From Mycolicibacterium anyangense (GTDB taxonomy: Bacteria > Actinomycetota > Actinomycetes > Mycobacteriales > Mycobacteriaceae), in NCBI RefSeq assembly GCF_010731855.1, contig NZ_AP022620.1, positions 4,650,001-4,714,000 of the forward strand: a stretch of 64,000 bases of DNA, written 5' to 3'. The notes beneath the pieces were generated by a model. The model saw only the letters and a list, made by a program, of their open reading frames with translations. It was not told where the DNA came from and did not search any database. The position numbers and the translations under genes are program-made. The number at the start of each line of letters is the position of its first letter. Position 1 is the stretch's first letter. Positions 33,383-42,645 of this stretch are shown here, piece by piece.

Positions 33383-34417
33383 ATGACGTACCGCGTGGTG
33401 CAGTGGGGCACCGGTGCAGTGGGAGTGGAGGCGATCCGCGGCATCCTCGATCACCCCGACCTCGAACTGGTTGGCGTCAAGGTGTACTCCGAAGACAAGG
33501 TCGGGCGTGACGCCGGTGAACTGGCGGGCATCGACCCCCTCGGTATCGCCGCCGCCAAAGACGTCGACACCACCGGTGTGGACGCGGTGCTCTACGCGCC
33601 GCGCCATCCCACGGTTGACGAGGCCGCCGCCATTCTGGCCTCGGGTGCCAACCTGATCACCACGGCGTTCGCCTTCCACCCCGCCCGGATGCCGGCCGCT
33701 GATCGCGACCGCCTGCACCAGGCCTGCGTTGCGGGCGGCAGTTCGCTACACGGCACCGGCCTCAACCCGGGCAACCTCGGCGCGATTATTCCGATTGCGC
33801 TCGCTGGCATGTCGCGGCGCATCGAGCACATCAAGATCCAGGAGCGCGCCGACTGGTCGGTGTACGACAGTGTGGAGATCACCTTCGACCAGATGCGCTT
33901 CGGCAGCCCACTCGACGAGGTCACCACCGAGACCGCAGGCCCCAAGTTCACCAGTGAGCTTTTCCAGCAACAGGTTTGGCTCCTCGGAGATGCCCTCGGG
34001 CTTGGCGTCGACGATGTCGGCACCGAACTGGAGGTGATCCCCGCCAGCGTCGACCGCGACATCTGCGGACGCACCCTGCCCGCCGGTGCCGTCGCCGGTC
34101 AGCACTGGCGCTGGATCGGTCGATGCGCCGGCACCCCGGTCGTCGAAGTCGAAACCCTGTGGACCGTCGGCGAACCGCAACCCCGGCATTGGCCCAGCCC
34201 GCAGCACGGCTGGACGGTGACCATCGAAGGCAGCCCCTCGATGCAGGCCCACCTGATGACGCTCGCCAGTTTCCGCCGCGACGTCCCGCTGGCCGAGCAC
34301 GTCCGCTCGGCCAGCGTGGCCACCGCGATGCAGGCGGTCAACGCCATCCCCGCCGTCTGCACCGCCCCGGCTGGCTTCGTCACCATGGCTGACCTGCCTC
34401 TGCGCCTGTTCGGCTGA
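33383..34417 (+). CDS. NAD(P)-dependent dihydrodipicolinate reductase-like dehydrogenase
   Basis: 344 residues. The N-terminal Rossmann motif is RVVQWGTGAVGVEAIRGILDHPDLELVGVKV (GxGxxG form). LYAPRHPTVDEAAAILASGANLITTAF resembles the DapB/2,4-diaminopentanoate dehydrogenase group common in actinobacteria, and the GTGLNPGNLG segment lies near residue 130. It is probably an oxidoreductase acting on an aldehyde, amine or keto compound; substrate unknown. It starts 3 bp after the Rv0311-like stop, so it is likely co-induced with it. In M. tuberculosis I recall the Pro/Thr-rich Rv0312 at this spot, so this gene is a replacement or insertion relative to that order. Confidence 0.82.
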   Translation: MTYRVVQWGTGAVGVEAIRGILDHPDLELVGVKVYSEDKVGRDAGELAGIDPLGIAAAKDVDTTGVDAVLYAPRHPTVDEAAAILASGANLITTAFAFHPARMPAADRDRLHQACVAGGSSLHGTGLNPGNLGAIIPIALAGMSRRIEHIKIQERADWSVYDSVEITFDQMRFGSPLDEVTTETAGPKFTSELFQQQVWLLGDALGLGVDDVGTELEVIPASVDRDICGRTLPAGAVAGQHWRWIGRCAGTPVVEVETLWTVGEPQPRHWPSPQHGWTVTIEGSPSMQAHLMTLASFRRDVPLAEHVRSASVATAMQAVNAIPAVCTAPAGFVTMADLPLRLFG

Positions 34418-34481
34418 GGTTTCGCTGCTCGCGAACCAGAGGAGGTCGACGGCGCAGCAAACTGCGCGCACACTGTGTCCT

Positions 34482-34904
34482 ATGGAGAACAACGGACCGT
34501 TCGGGTTCGACCCGGACGAATTCGATCGCGTCGTGCGTGAGGCGGGCGAGGGCCTGCGCGACGTCGTCGAGCGATTCAGCAAGTTCGTGAACACCCCGGG
34601 CGAGGCCGCCGGCTTCGGCATGCTGTTCGACGAATTCACGCGACGCTCACGTCCCCGGTCACAGCCGGAGACCGCAGGCGAGGCCGGCGACGGGGTGTGG
34701 GCCATCTACATCGCCGGCGCCGACGGCAAGGCGCACGTCGAGCAGGTCTACAAGACCGAACTCGACGCGCTGCGCGCCAACAAGCACAACACCGACCCCA
34801 GCCGCAGCGTCCGGTTCCTGCCCTACGGCATCGACGTCAGCGTTCTGGACGCCGCACCGGAGCAGCCCGAGCCGACCGAAGACGCCGAAGACGCCGAAGA
34901 CTAG
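34482..34904 (+). CDS. Small acidic conserved protein (Rv0313-like)
   Basis: 140 residues, strongly acidic, of unknown function. It starts MENNGPFGFDPDEFDRVVREAG and contains WAIYIAGADGKAHVEQVYKTELDALRANKHNTDPSRSVRFLPYGIDVSV, a compact alpha/beta core. The C-terminus is a GAAGACGCC-type repeat encoding EDAEDAED. The N-terminal amphipathic helix (FDRVVREAGEGLRDVVERFSKFV) resembles those of small type VII-linked or cell-envelope proteins, but no function can be assigned. Its stop overlaps the convergent alcohol dehydrogenase gene by 4 bp. Position agrees with M. tuberculosis Rv0313. Confidence 0.75.
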   Translation: MENNGPFGFDPDEFDRVVREAGEGLRDVVERFSKFVNTPGEAAGFGMLFDEFTRRSRPRSQPETAGEAGDGVWAIYIAGADGKAHVEQVYKTELDALRANKHNTDPSRSVRFLPYGIDVSVLDAAPEQPEPTEDAEDAED

Positions 34905-35914
34905 GTCGTCAACACCATGCGGTAGCGGGCGCGGCCGGTGTCCATCGCCTCGTAGGCCTCCGCGGCCTGCTCCAGCGAGACCTCCTCGATACGCGCCCGC
35001 ACCCCGGACAGCAACGCGAAATGCATGGTGTCCTCGATGTCGGCCGCGGTACCGGACGGATGCCCGGTCACGCTGTAGTTGCCGAAGATCAAGTCCGACG
35101 GCCTGATCGGCAGTTCCTCGGGGGATGCGCCGATGATCACCAGTTCTCCCTGCGGTGCCAGCCCGCCGACCGTCGCCGCCATGGCCGCGGAGTTCGCCGC
35201 GGTGGCCAACACCACCTGAGCTCCGCCGAGGGCCTGCAGTGCCTCGGCGACGTCACCGGCCGTCGAATCGATGTAGTGGTGTGCGCCGAGTTCCTTTGCG
35301 TCATCGGACTTTCCGGATCCGCGTGCGATGGCGATGGTTTCGAAGCCCATGGCGCGGGCCCACTGGATCCCCAGATGACCGAGGCCGCCGATGCCCAGCA
35401 CCGCCACCCGGTCCCCGGCCACCGCACGGGTGCGCCGCAGCGCGTTGTACGTCGTCACCCCGGCGCACCCCATGGGGGCCGCCTCGGCGAATGACAGCCC
35501 GTCGGGAATCCGGGCGAGCGCAGTCGCCGGCGCCGTCACCGACTCCGCGTAGCCACCGGGGTAGTGCCAGCTGGGAATCTGACCGTTGACGCACTGCATG
35601 AACTGGCCCTTGCGACAGGGCAGGCAGTGATTGCAGTTGCCGCCGAACCAGCCGACCGCGACCCGGTCACCGACGGCGAACTCCTCGACTCCGGCGCCGA
35701 CCTCGGCGATGGTGCCCGCGATCTCGTGCCCGGGTGTGACCGGCCAGCTGAGGTTGGGGAATCCGCCGTTGACGAAGGCGTGGTCGGTGCCGCAGACGCC
35801 GCATGCACTGACCGCGATGCGAACGTGGCCGGCACCCGGCGAGGAGGTGTCGACATCGACGAGTTCCAGCGGTTGTCCGGCCGACTTGACGTGCACTGCG
35901 CGGTGGGTTGCCAT
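34901..35914 (-). CDS. Zinc-dependent alcohol dehydrogenase (MDR family)
   Basis: 337 residues. GVCGTDHAFVNGGFP and TPGHEIAGTIAEVG supply the catalytic zinc ligands Cys and His-Glu. The structural zinc loop NCNHCLPCRKGQFMQC has all four Cys. VAVLGIGGLGHLGIQWARAMG near residue 170 is the NAD(P)-binding GxGGxG. It oxidises alcohols or reduces aldehydes. It is divergent from adhE with a shared 115-bp promoter region, so the two may be co-regulated for ethanol/acetaldehyde handling. It ends 4 bp inside the Rv0313-like gene on the opposite strand. Confidence 0.92.
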   Translation of the reverse strand: MATHRAVHVKSAGQPLELVDVDTSSPGAGHVRIAVSACGVCGTDHAFVNGGFPNLSWPVTPGHEIAGTIAEVGAGVEEFAVGDRVAVGWFGGNCNHCLPCRKGQFMQCVNGQIPSWHYPGGYAESVTAPATALARIPDGLSFAEAAPMGCAGVTTYNALRRTRAVAGDRVAVLGIGGLGHLGIQWARAMGFETIAIARGSGKSDDAKELGAHHYIDSTAGDVAEALQALGGAQVVLATAANSAAMAATVGGLAPQGELVIIGASPEELPIRPSDLIFGNYSVTGHPSGTAADIEDTMHFALLSGVRARIEEVSLEQAAEAYEAMDTGRARYRMVLTT

Positions 35915-35957
35915 CGATTCCTCAACTGTCCTGGGTCTATCTGACTGAACCCAGCAT

Positions 35958-36007
35958 ATAGGGGTCTTTTATCCCTATCTACCCCGATCGCTGCGAACTT
36001 ACGATCG
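35958..36007. promoter_or_regulatory. Inverted repeats in the adh-adhE divergent promoter region
   Basis: ATAGGG (35958-35963) and CCCTAT (35973-35978) form a 6-bp inverted repeat with a 9-nt AT-rich spacer. CGATCG, itself a palindrome, occurs twice (35985-35990 and 36002-36007). Either could bind a regulator of both divergent genes. adhE has a clear GGGAG Shine-Dalgarno at 36016-36020, 9 nt before its ATG. No promoter hexamers could be fixed with confidence. Confidence 0.35.
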
Positions 36008-36029
36008 GCCCATCTGGGAGGACAGGTTC

Positions 36030-38627
36030 ATGACCGGAACACTGGACGCAACACAACTTCAGACCGACGTCACCCGCACCGCCGAGATCGACGCCATCGT
36101 CGACACGGCCGCGCAGGCCGCGCGCGAGTTCCGCTCACTCGACCAACAGCAAGTCGACGCGATCGTCGAGGCGATGGTGCGTGCCGGAGTCCGCGCTGCC
36201 GGCGAGCTGGCCGCGCTGGCCCTCGAGGAGACCGGCTTCGGAGTCTTCGAGGACAAGGTCGTCAAGAACTACGTGGCCACCGAGTTCCTGCACGACTACC
36301 TGCGAGACAAGAAGTCGGTGGGAGTGATCGACGAGGACGTCGAGCACAACATCGTCTACCTCGCCGAACCGATCGGTGTGGTCCTGGCCATCACACCGGT
36401 CACCAACCCGACCTCTACCGTGCTCTTCAAGGCGATCGTGGCGGCCAAGACCCGCAACGCGGTGTTGTTCCGGCCATCGCCGTACGCGGTGCGCTGCTGT
36501 GAGCGCGCGGTCGAGATCCTGCGCGAGGCAGCCGAAGCGGCCGGTATGCCGCCCGGTGCGCTGCAGGTGATTCCCGACGCCGCCCACGAGGTGACGCACT
36601 ATCTGTTCAAGCATCCCAAAGTGGACTTCATCTGGGTGACCGGCGGACCCCGCATCGTCGCGCTGGCCAACCAGGCCGGGAAGCCGGCGTTGAGCGTGGG
36701 GCCCGGAAACGCCCCGATCTACATCCACAGGACCGCCGATGTCCGCGGCGCCGTCGTCGACATCCTGATCTCGAAAACCTTTGACTCGTCGGTGATCTGC
36801 CCCGCCGAGCAGACCTGCATCATCGACGACGAGATCTACGATCCGATGATCGCCGAGTTCGAGAAGATGGGTGCTCATCTGTTGAGCGCCGGCGAGGCAG
36901 CCAAGATCGCCGAATTCGCCTTCGGTTGCGGTGACAAGATGGCGATGGACGCCGTGGGGCAGAAGGCCCCGGAACTGGCCGCCCGGGCCGGATTCAGTGT
37001 GCCGCCGACTACGAAGATCCTGCTGGCTCCGCTACCGTCGGACGTCGACGAGCTGGCCGGGCACCCGTTGGTGGCCGAGAAGTTGATGCCGGTGCTGGGG
37101 GTGGTGCGGGCGCGCTCCGAGCAGCACGCGATCGACGTCGCCGTCCTGGTCACCGAGCACGGGGGACTGGGGCACACCTCGGCGATCTACGCGACCGACC
37201 AGGCGGTGATCGACGCCTACAGCATGGCGGTGCGCACCGGCCGGATCCTGGTCAACGCGCCCACTGCGGTCGGCGCGCTCGGCGGGGTCTACAACAACCT
37301 GACGCCGACGTTCTCACTGGGCTGCGGCACCTGGGGCGGGTCGAGCACCACGGAGAACGTCAACTACCGGCAGCTGCTCAACATCAAGACCGTGTCGCAG
37401 CGCCGGACTCCGCCGCAGTGGTTCCGGGTGCCGTCCAACACCTACTTCAACGCCGGTGCACTGGACAATCTGCGTGAACTCGATTGCGAGACAGCCGTTA
37501 TCGTCACCGACGCGTTGTCCGACGAGCGCGGTGTGACCGATCTGCTGCGCAGCAAGCTGCGCACCCGGCATGTCCAGGTGTTCGCCGAGATCACCCCCGA
37601 GCCCGATGAGTCGACGATTCGGCGCGGGGTGGCGCTGCTGGAGCGCACCCAACCCGACGTGCTGATCGCGGTCGGCGGCGGTTCCGTCCTCGACGCGGGC
37701 AAGGCCATGCGGCTGTTCTACGAGCACCCGGAGAAGACGCTCGACGAGCTCACCATGCCGTTCCTGGATCCGCGCAAGCGGGTGGCCGACTATCCGACCG
37801 ACCGGCATCGCCTCCAATTGGTCGCTGTACCAACCACATCGGGTACCGGATCGGAGGTGTCTCCGGCCGCCGTGCTGACCGTCGCAGGCAGGAAACAGAC
37901 GCTGGTCGACTACAGCCTGGTACCGGAGCTGGCGATCGTCGACCCGGTACTGACGTCGTCGATGCCGGCGACGCTGACCGCCGACACCGGGGTGGATGCG
38001 CTGACCCACGCGCTGGAGGCGGCGGTGTCGATCTTCGCCTCGCCCTACACCGATGCGCTGTGCGCGCAGGCTGCCCGGCTGATCTTCGACGCGCTACCCC
38101 GGGCCTACGCCGATCCCGACGATCTGGAGGCGCGCACCGCGATGTCGAACGCGGCCACCCTGGCCGGGCTGGCCTTCTCGAATGCGTTCGTCGGAACCAA
38201 CCATGCCCTGGCGCACGCCACCGGCGCGGCCTTCGACATCCCGCACGGCAGGGCCAACGGCATCTTCCTGCCCCACGTACTGCGCTACAACGCTGCGTTG
38301 CCAAGCAAGTTCATGCCCGCGCCGGGGTATTCGGCCTATGTCGCGCCGGAGAAGTACGCCCAGATCGGCTCGCTGATCTTCGGCGGTCGAACGCCCGAGG
38401 ACAGCCGCGCCCGGCTGTTCGCCGGTGTCGATCAGCTGCTAGGAGAATTGCACATGCCGCGGTCGTTGCGTGAATACGGCGTCAACGAAGCTGATTTCCT
38501 CGCAGCATTGCCCAGTCTGGCGATGACGGCCTTCGAAGACCTCAGTAACCGCACCAACCCGCGCATGCCGTTGGTCAGCGAGATCACCGAGCTACTCGAG
38601 CAGGGGTACTACAGCAGCGCCGACTAG
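36030..38627 (+). CDS. adhE: Bifunctional acetaldehyde-CoA/alcohol dehydrogenase AdhE
   Basis: 865 residues in two domains. Residues about 1-445 are a CoA-acylating aldehyde dehydrogenase: AITPVTNPTSTVLFK, FIWVTGGPRIVALANQAGKPALSVGPGNAP, and the catalytic Cys in SSVICPAEQTCI near residue 257. Residues about 455-865 are an iron-type alcohol dehydrogenase: VGGGSVLDAGKAMRL for NAD, TGVDALTHALEAAVS, and the iron-binding His residues in NHALAHATGAAFDIPHGRANGIFLPH. It interconverts acetyl-CoA, acetaldehyde and ethanol with NADH. AdhE proteins form filaments (spirosomes) in other bacteria. It lies between a zinc alcohol dehydrogenase and a PoxB-like enzyme. Its end overlaps the convergent PoxB-like gene by 4 bp. 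Confidence 0.93.
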   Translation: MTGTLDATQLQTDVTRTAEIDAIVDTAAQAAREFRSLDQQQVDAIVEAMVRAGVRAAGELAALALEETGFGVFEDKVVKNYVATEFLHDYLRDKKSVGVIDEDVEHNIVYLAEPIGVVLAITPVTNPTSTVLFKAIVAAKTRNAVLFRPSPYAVRCCERAVEILREAAEAAGMPPGALQVIPDAAHEVTHYLFKHPKVDFIWVTGGPRIVALANQAGKPALSVGPGNAPIYIHRTADVRGAVVDILISKTFDSSVICPAEQTCIIDDEIYDPMIAEFEKMGAHLLSAGEAAKIAEFAFGCGDKMAMDAVGQKAPELAARAGFSVPPTTKILLAPLPSDVDELAGHPLVAEKLMPVLGVVRARSEQHAIDVAVLVTEHGGLGHTSAIYATDQAVIDAYSMAVRTGRILVNAPTAVGALGGVYNNLTPTFSLGCGTWGGSSTTENVNYRQLLNIKTVSQRRTPPQWFRVPSNTYFNAGALDNLRELDCETAVIVTDALSDERGVTDLLRSKLRTRHVQVFAEITPEPDESTIRRGVALLERTQPDVLIAVGGGSVLDAGKAMRLFYEHPEKTLDELTMPFLDPRKRVADYPTDRHRLQLVAVPTTSGTGSEVSPAAVLTVAGRKQTLVDYSLVPELAIVDPVLTSSMPATLTADTGVDALTHALEAAVSIFASPYTDALCAQAARLIFDALPRAYADPDDLEARTAMSNAATLAGLAFSNAFVGTNHALAHATGAAFDIPHGRANGIFLPHVLRYNAALPSKFMPAPGYSAYVAPEKYAQIGSLIFGGRTPEDSRARLFAGVDQLLGELHMPRSLREYGVNEADFLAALPSLAMTAFEDLSNRTNPRMPLVSEITELLEQGYYSSAD

Positions 38628-40360
38628 TCGAGGATCCGCCGCGCGACGTTGGTACTCACCAGGTCCAGCAGTTCGTCACCGCGGCCGGCCAGGATGGTGC
38701 GGATCGCGTACAGCGTGAATCCCTTTGCCTGCTCGGCGGTGATGGCCGGCGGGATGGTCAACTCCTCGCGCGACACCACCACGTCGATCAGGGCGGGGCC
38801 GGGATGCGCCAGTGCGTCGGCAATGGCCTGTTCCAGCTCGCCCGGCTGCTCGACGCGGCGGCCGAAGATGCCGATCGCCTGCGCGACCGCACCGAAGTCC
38901 GGGTTCTTCAGATCGGTACCGAAATTCACCACACCGGCGGACTTCATCTCCAACTCGACGAAGTTCAGTGACGAGTTGTTGAACACGACGACCTTCACGG
39001 GCAGATTGTTCTGCACCAGGGTCAGCAGCTCCCCGAACATCATCGACAGCCCGCCATCACCCGCCAGTGCCACGACCTGGCGGCCGGGGAACGCGGTTTG
39101 CGCGCCGATGGCGTGGGTCAGCGCGCAGGCCATGGTGCCGTGGGTGAACGAACCGCTCAACCGGCGTTTGCCGTTCATGGTCAGGTACCGCGCGGCCCAG
39201 ATCGTCGGCGACCCGACATCGAAGGTGAACACCGTGTCGTCATCGGCCAGCCGGTTCACCACGCCGGCAACGTATTCCGGACGGATCGGGGTGCGGTCAC
39301 GGTCATTGACCGCCAGCGAGTCGAGTGACGCGCGGGTGCGTTGGTAGTGGTGCAGGGCCCGGTCCAGGTGAGTGCGGTCCGCTTTGGGGGACAGCAGCGG
39401 CAAGAGTGCCGCGATGGTGTCCTTGACGTCACCGACCAGACCGAGGTCGACGGCGGTCCGCCGGCCCAGATGACTGCCGCGCAGGTCCACCTGGATGACG
39501 GTTGCGTCTTCTGGATAGAACTGTGAGTACGGGAAGTCGGTGCCCAGCATCAGCAGCACGTCGGCTTCCTTGATGGCCTTGTACCCGGAGGCGAAGCCGA
39601 GGAGACCGGTCATCCCCACGTCGAAGGGATTGTCGTACTCGATGTGGTCCTTGCCGCGAAAGGCATGCACGACAGGCGATTTCAGCGTGTCGGCCAGCTG
39701 GATCAACTCGGCGTGCGCGCCCGCGGTGCCGGCACCGCCCAGGATCGTCACCCGCGAACCCGCGTTCAGCAGAGCCGCTGCGTGGCGGAGCGACGCGTCG
39801 TCAGGCCGCAGCACCGACCGGGTGGGAAGAACCGGGCGAATGTTCCAGGCACGATCGGGCAGCTTGGCCAAGAAGACCTCGCCGGGGATCACCAGCACCG
39901 CGACACCGTTTTCCTCCACGGCGGTGCGCATCGCGATCTCGACCAGTCGCGGCGCCATCTCGGGGGTACTGACCAACTCGCAGTAGACGCTGCACTCGCG
40001 GAACAGCTCCTGCGGATGGGTCTCCTGGAAGTATCCCGTGCCGACTTCGGCCAGCGGGATGTGGGCGGCGATGGCCAGCACCGGAACGCGGGTGCGCTGG
40101 GCGTCGTAGAGGCCGTTGATCAGGTGGGTGTTGCCGGGGCCGCAGCTGCCTGCGCAGACGGCCAGTTGCCCGGTGAGCGCCGCATCGGCGGTCGCCGCGA
40201 AGGCAGCGGTCTCTTCATGGCGCACGTGTTGCCAGGTGACATCGTCGGATCGCCGGATGGCATCGGTGAAGCCGTTGAGGCTGTCACCGGGCAATCCGTA
40301 GACGCGGCGTACACCGCTAGCGGCCAAGGACGAAAGGATATGTTGCGCAACGGTTGGCAC
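38624..40360 (-). CDS. poxB: Thiamine-diphosphate enzyme, pyruvate oxidase/dehydrogenase (PoxB-like)
   Basis: 578 residues from GTG 40360. The N-terminal PYR domain has HVRHEETAAFAATADAALTGQLAVCAGSCGPGNTHLINGLYDA with the catalytic Glu. The central FAD/NAD-like domain holds VTILGGAGTAGAHAELIQLA. The C-terminal PP domain has the ThDP motif VVALAGDGGLSMMFGELLTLVQNNLPVKVVVFNNSS. Length and order match E. coli PoxB, which converts pyruvate to acetate and CO2 and passes electrons to quinone at the membrane. An acetolactate-synthase-like role is less likely from the neighbours. Forms a metabolic set with AdhE and the zinc dehydrogenase. The small membrane protein gene ends 2 bp upstream. Confidence 0.85.
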   Translation of the reverse strand: MPTVAQHILSSLAASGVRRVYGLPGDSLNGFTDAIRRSDDVTWQHVRHEETAAFAATADAALTGQLAVCAGSCGPGNTHLINGLYDAQRTRVPVLAIAAHIPLAEVGTGYFQETHPQELFRECSVYCELVSTPEMAPRLVEIAMRTAVEENGVAVLVIPGEVFLAKLPDRAWNIRPVLPTRSVLRPDDASLRHAAALLNAGSRVTILGGAGTAGAHAELIQLADTLKSPVVHAFRGKDHIEYDNPFDVGMTGLLGFASGYKAIKEADVLLMLGTDFPYSQFYPEDATVIQVDLRGSHLGRRTAVDLGLVGDVKDTIAALLPLLSPKADRTHLDRALHHYQRTRASLDSLAVNDRDRTPIRPEYVAGVVNRLADDDTVFTFDVGSPTIWAARYLTMNGKRRLSGSFTHGTMACALTHAIGAQTAFPGRQVVALAGDGGLSMMFGELLTLVQNNLPVKVVVFNNSSLNFVELEMKSAGVVNFGTDLKNPDFGAVAQAIGIFGRRVEQPGELEQAIADALAHPGPALIDVVVSREELTIPPAITAEQAKGFTLYAIRTILAGRGDELLDLVSTNVARRILD

Positions 40361-40362
40361 AA

Positions 40363-40608
40363 TTACACACTACGGCTGATGGCACCTGTGGGTGTTGCCG
40401 GTTCACTGAGAACATTCTCATCACCAGGGTCGTCCGCGGCGAAGCACAGCAGGCTGGCGATGAACGCTCCGATGGTGATTCCCGCCGCGGCGCCCGATGG
40501 ACCCGAACCGGCATGAGCCAACGAGCTCATGAATACCGCGAATCCGATGATCGCGGTGAGGTTCAGCAACAGTCCCACCGTCCGCAGGATCTCCCCGGCA
40601 CCGTCCAT
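40363..40608 (-). CDS. Small membrane protein, 81 residues
   Basis: 81 residues from ATG 40608 with two predicted membrane helices, LRTVGLLLNLTAIIGFAVFMSSLA and AAGITIGAFIASLLCFAA, joined by a short Gly-rich loop, and a hydrophilic tail. No family recognised. The stop is 2 bp before the PoxB-like start, and the two are almost certainly one transcript. PoxB works at the membrane, so an accessory role is possible but unproven. Note that a 6-bp overlap is not present; coupling would be by close spacing. Confidence 0.6.
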   Translation of the reverse strand: MDGAGEILRTVGLLLNLTAIIGFAVFMSSLAHAGSGPSGAAAGITIGAFIASLLCFAADDPGDENVLSEPATPTGAISRSV

Positions 40609-40672
40609 GGGCTATCAATACCCACGACTTCGGCGCGCTAATCGTCGCCCAGCGACGACAACCGCGCCGAAA

Positions 40673-41659
40673 TCACGAGGTGCGCGGGTGGTGGCAGGCC
40701 ACCACATGGCTGTCGCCATGGGCCGTCAGCACGGGCTCCTCGGTACGGCAGATCTCGGTGGCTGACACGCAGCGGGTATGGAACCGGCAGCCCGGCGGCG
40801 GGTCGATGGGGCTGGGCACGTCACCTTCGAGCGTGATGCGTTCCCGGTCGAGGTTCTTGCGCGGGTCGGGAATCGGCACCGCCGACAACAGTGCGTTGGT
40901 GTACGGGTGCAGGGGGCTGTCGTAGAGACCGTCGGAGTCGGAGTTCTCGACGATCTTGCCGAGGTACATCACCGCCACCCGATCCGAGACATGCCGCACC
41001 ACGCCGAGGTCGTGGGCGACGAAGAGGTACGACAGCCCGAACTCGTCCTGTAGCTCCTCGAGCAGGTTGATGATCTGGGCCTGCACCGAGACGTCGAGCG
41101 CCGACACCGGTTCGTCGGCAATGATCAGCTTGGGCTGCAACGCCAATGCCCGGGCGATGCCGATGCGCTGGCGCTGTCCACCGGAGAACTCGTGCGGGTA
41201 GCGGTTGTAGTGCTCGGCCTGCAGTCCCACCCTGTCGAGCAAGTCCTGTACGCGCCGCTTGAGCTCGGCGCCGCTGGCCAGACCGTGTAGCTCCAACGGA
41301 TCGCCGACGATCTGCCCCACCCGCTTGCGCGGATTCAGTGAGGCGAACGGATCCTGGAAGATCATCTGCATCTCGCGACGCAATGGCCGCAGCGCGCGCC
41401 GCGACAGGCCCACCAGCTCATGGCCGTCGAAGCGGACCGAGCCCGACGTCGGCGCCACCAACTGCAGGATCGCGCGGCACAGCGTCGACTTGCCGCAGCC
41501 GGATTCACCGACCAAGCCCAAGGTTTCACCTTCGTGCAGCGTGAAACTCACGCCGTCGACCGCATGCACCCGGGCCACCTCGCGGTCCACCACGATGCCC
41601 GACTTGATCGGGAAATGCACGACGAGGTCGGTGACCTCCAGCAGCGGATCGCCCTTCAT
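40673..41659 (-). CDS. Peptide/nickel-type ABC transporter ATPase (DppF/OppF-like)
   Basis: 328 residues from ATG 41659 ([16 protein letters not shown]), which overlaps the upstream stop as ATGA. Walker A is [17 protein letters not shown], the signature motif [16 protein letters not shown], and Walker [13 protein letters not shown]. The C-terminal oligopeptide/dipeptide-transporter extension with [15 protein letters not shown] carries Cys residues that in relatives bind an iron-sulfur cluster. It is the last gene of the five-gene importer operon. It powers uptake together with the DppD-like ATPase. In-frame start at 41752 rejected because it lies inside the upstream gene. Confidence 0.9.
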   Translation of the reverse strand: MKGDPLLEVTDLVVHFPIKSGIVVDREVARVHAVDGVSFTLHEGETLGLVGESGCGKSTLCRAILQLVAPTSGSVRFDGHELVGLSRRALRPLRREMQMIFQDPFASLNPRKRVGQIVGDPLELHGLASGAELKRRVQDLLDRVGLQAEHYNRYPHEFSGGQRQRIGIARALALQPKLIIADEPVSALDVSVQAQIINLLEELQDEFGLSYLFVAHDLGVVRHVSDRVAVMYLGKIVENSDSDGLYDSPLHPYTNALLSAVPIPDPRKNLDRERITLEGDVPSPIDPPPGCRFHTRCVSATEICRTEEPVLTAHGDSHVVACHHPRTS

Positions 41660-42645
41660 CGGATGGCCACCTTCTGCTCGGCGGTCAGCCAGCAGCGATC
41701 CAGATGACCGGGGTCGCCGCCGCGAGCTTCCAGCGCCGGTGGCTGCGTGCACTTCTCGAAGGCGTACGTGCAGCGCGCAGCGAAGCGGCAGCCGGTCGGC
41801 GGGTTCAGCAGGGACGGCGGCTGGCCGGGGATCTGCGGCAGCCGTTGCGGTCGCGGCTCGTCGAGCCGTGCGATGGAGCCGAGCAGACCCCAGGTGTAGG
41901 GGTGCTGAGGGTTGTAGAAGATCTCGTCGAGCGGCCCGTCCTCGACGATCTGTCCGCCGTACATCACCACGACGCGGTCGGCGAGTTCGGCGACGACGCC
42001 GAGGTCGTGGGTGATGAGCAGGACCGACAGATTGCGATCGGCGTTGAGTTTCTCCAGCAGCCGCAGGATCTGGGCCTGGATGGTGACGTCGAGGGCGGTG
42101 GTCGGTTCGTCGGCGATCAGCAGCTCAGGGTTCAGCGCCAGTGCCATCGCGATCATCACCCGCTGGCGCATGCCCCCGGAGAACTCGTGCGGGTAGTCGC
42201 GCACCCGGCGTTCGGGGTTGGGGATGCCCACCGACCGGAGCAGTTCCACCGCCTGCGACAACGCCTCGGCCTTGGACACCTCGCGATGGGCCCGGATCAT
42301 CTCCGCGATCTGGTCGCCCACCCGATAGACCGGATTGAGCGACGTCATCGGGTCCTGGAACACCATCGCGATGTGTTCGCCACGCACACTGCGGAATTCG
42401 TCGTCAGACAGGGCGATCAGGTCACGGCCTTCGAACTCGACCGTGCCGGTGATCTTGGAGTTGGGCGCGCGCGTCAGGCCCATCAGCGTCTGTGCGGTGA
42501 CGCTCTTGCCGCTGCCGGATTCGCCGACGATCGCGACGACCTCGCCCGGGGACACCTCGAAGGACACCCCGTCGACTGCGCGCACCACGCCGTCATCGGT
42601 GCGGAAACTGACCTGCAGGTCGCGCACGGTGAGGATCGGACTCAT
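41656..42645 (-). CDS. Peptide/nickel-type ABC transporter ATPase (DppD/OppD-like)
   Basis: 329 residues. Walker [19 protein letters not shown]-loop [23 protein letters not shown], signature [18 protein letters not shown], Walker [17 protein letters not shown]. The C-terminal oligopeptide-transporter domain ends with [19 protein letters not shown] 42645 overlaps the permease stop (ATGA), and its own stop overlaps the next ATPase start, so subunit stoichiometry is probably kept by coupled translation. Confidence 0.92.
   Translation of the reverse strand: MSPILTVRDLQVSFRTDDGVVRAVDGVSFEVSPGEVVAIVGESGSGKSVTAQTLMGLTRAPNSKITGTVEFEGRDLIALSDDEFRSVRGEHIAMVFQDPMTSLNPVYRVGDQIAEMIRAHREVSKAEALSQAVELLRSVGIPNPERRVRDYPHEFSGGMRQRVMIAMALALNPELLIADEPTTALDVTIQAQILRLLEKLNADRNLSVLLITHDLGVVAELADRVVVMYGGQIVEDGPLDEIFYNPQHPYTWGLLGSIARLDEPRPQRLPQIPGQPPSLLNPPTGCRFAARCTYAFEKCTQPPALEARGGDPGHLDRCWLTAEQKVAIR

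Noticed and set aside
34870..34904. Short GAAGACGCC tandem repeat as a regulatory repeat
   Set aside because: It simply encodes the acidic EDAEDAED tail of the Rv0313-like protein.
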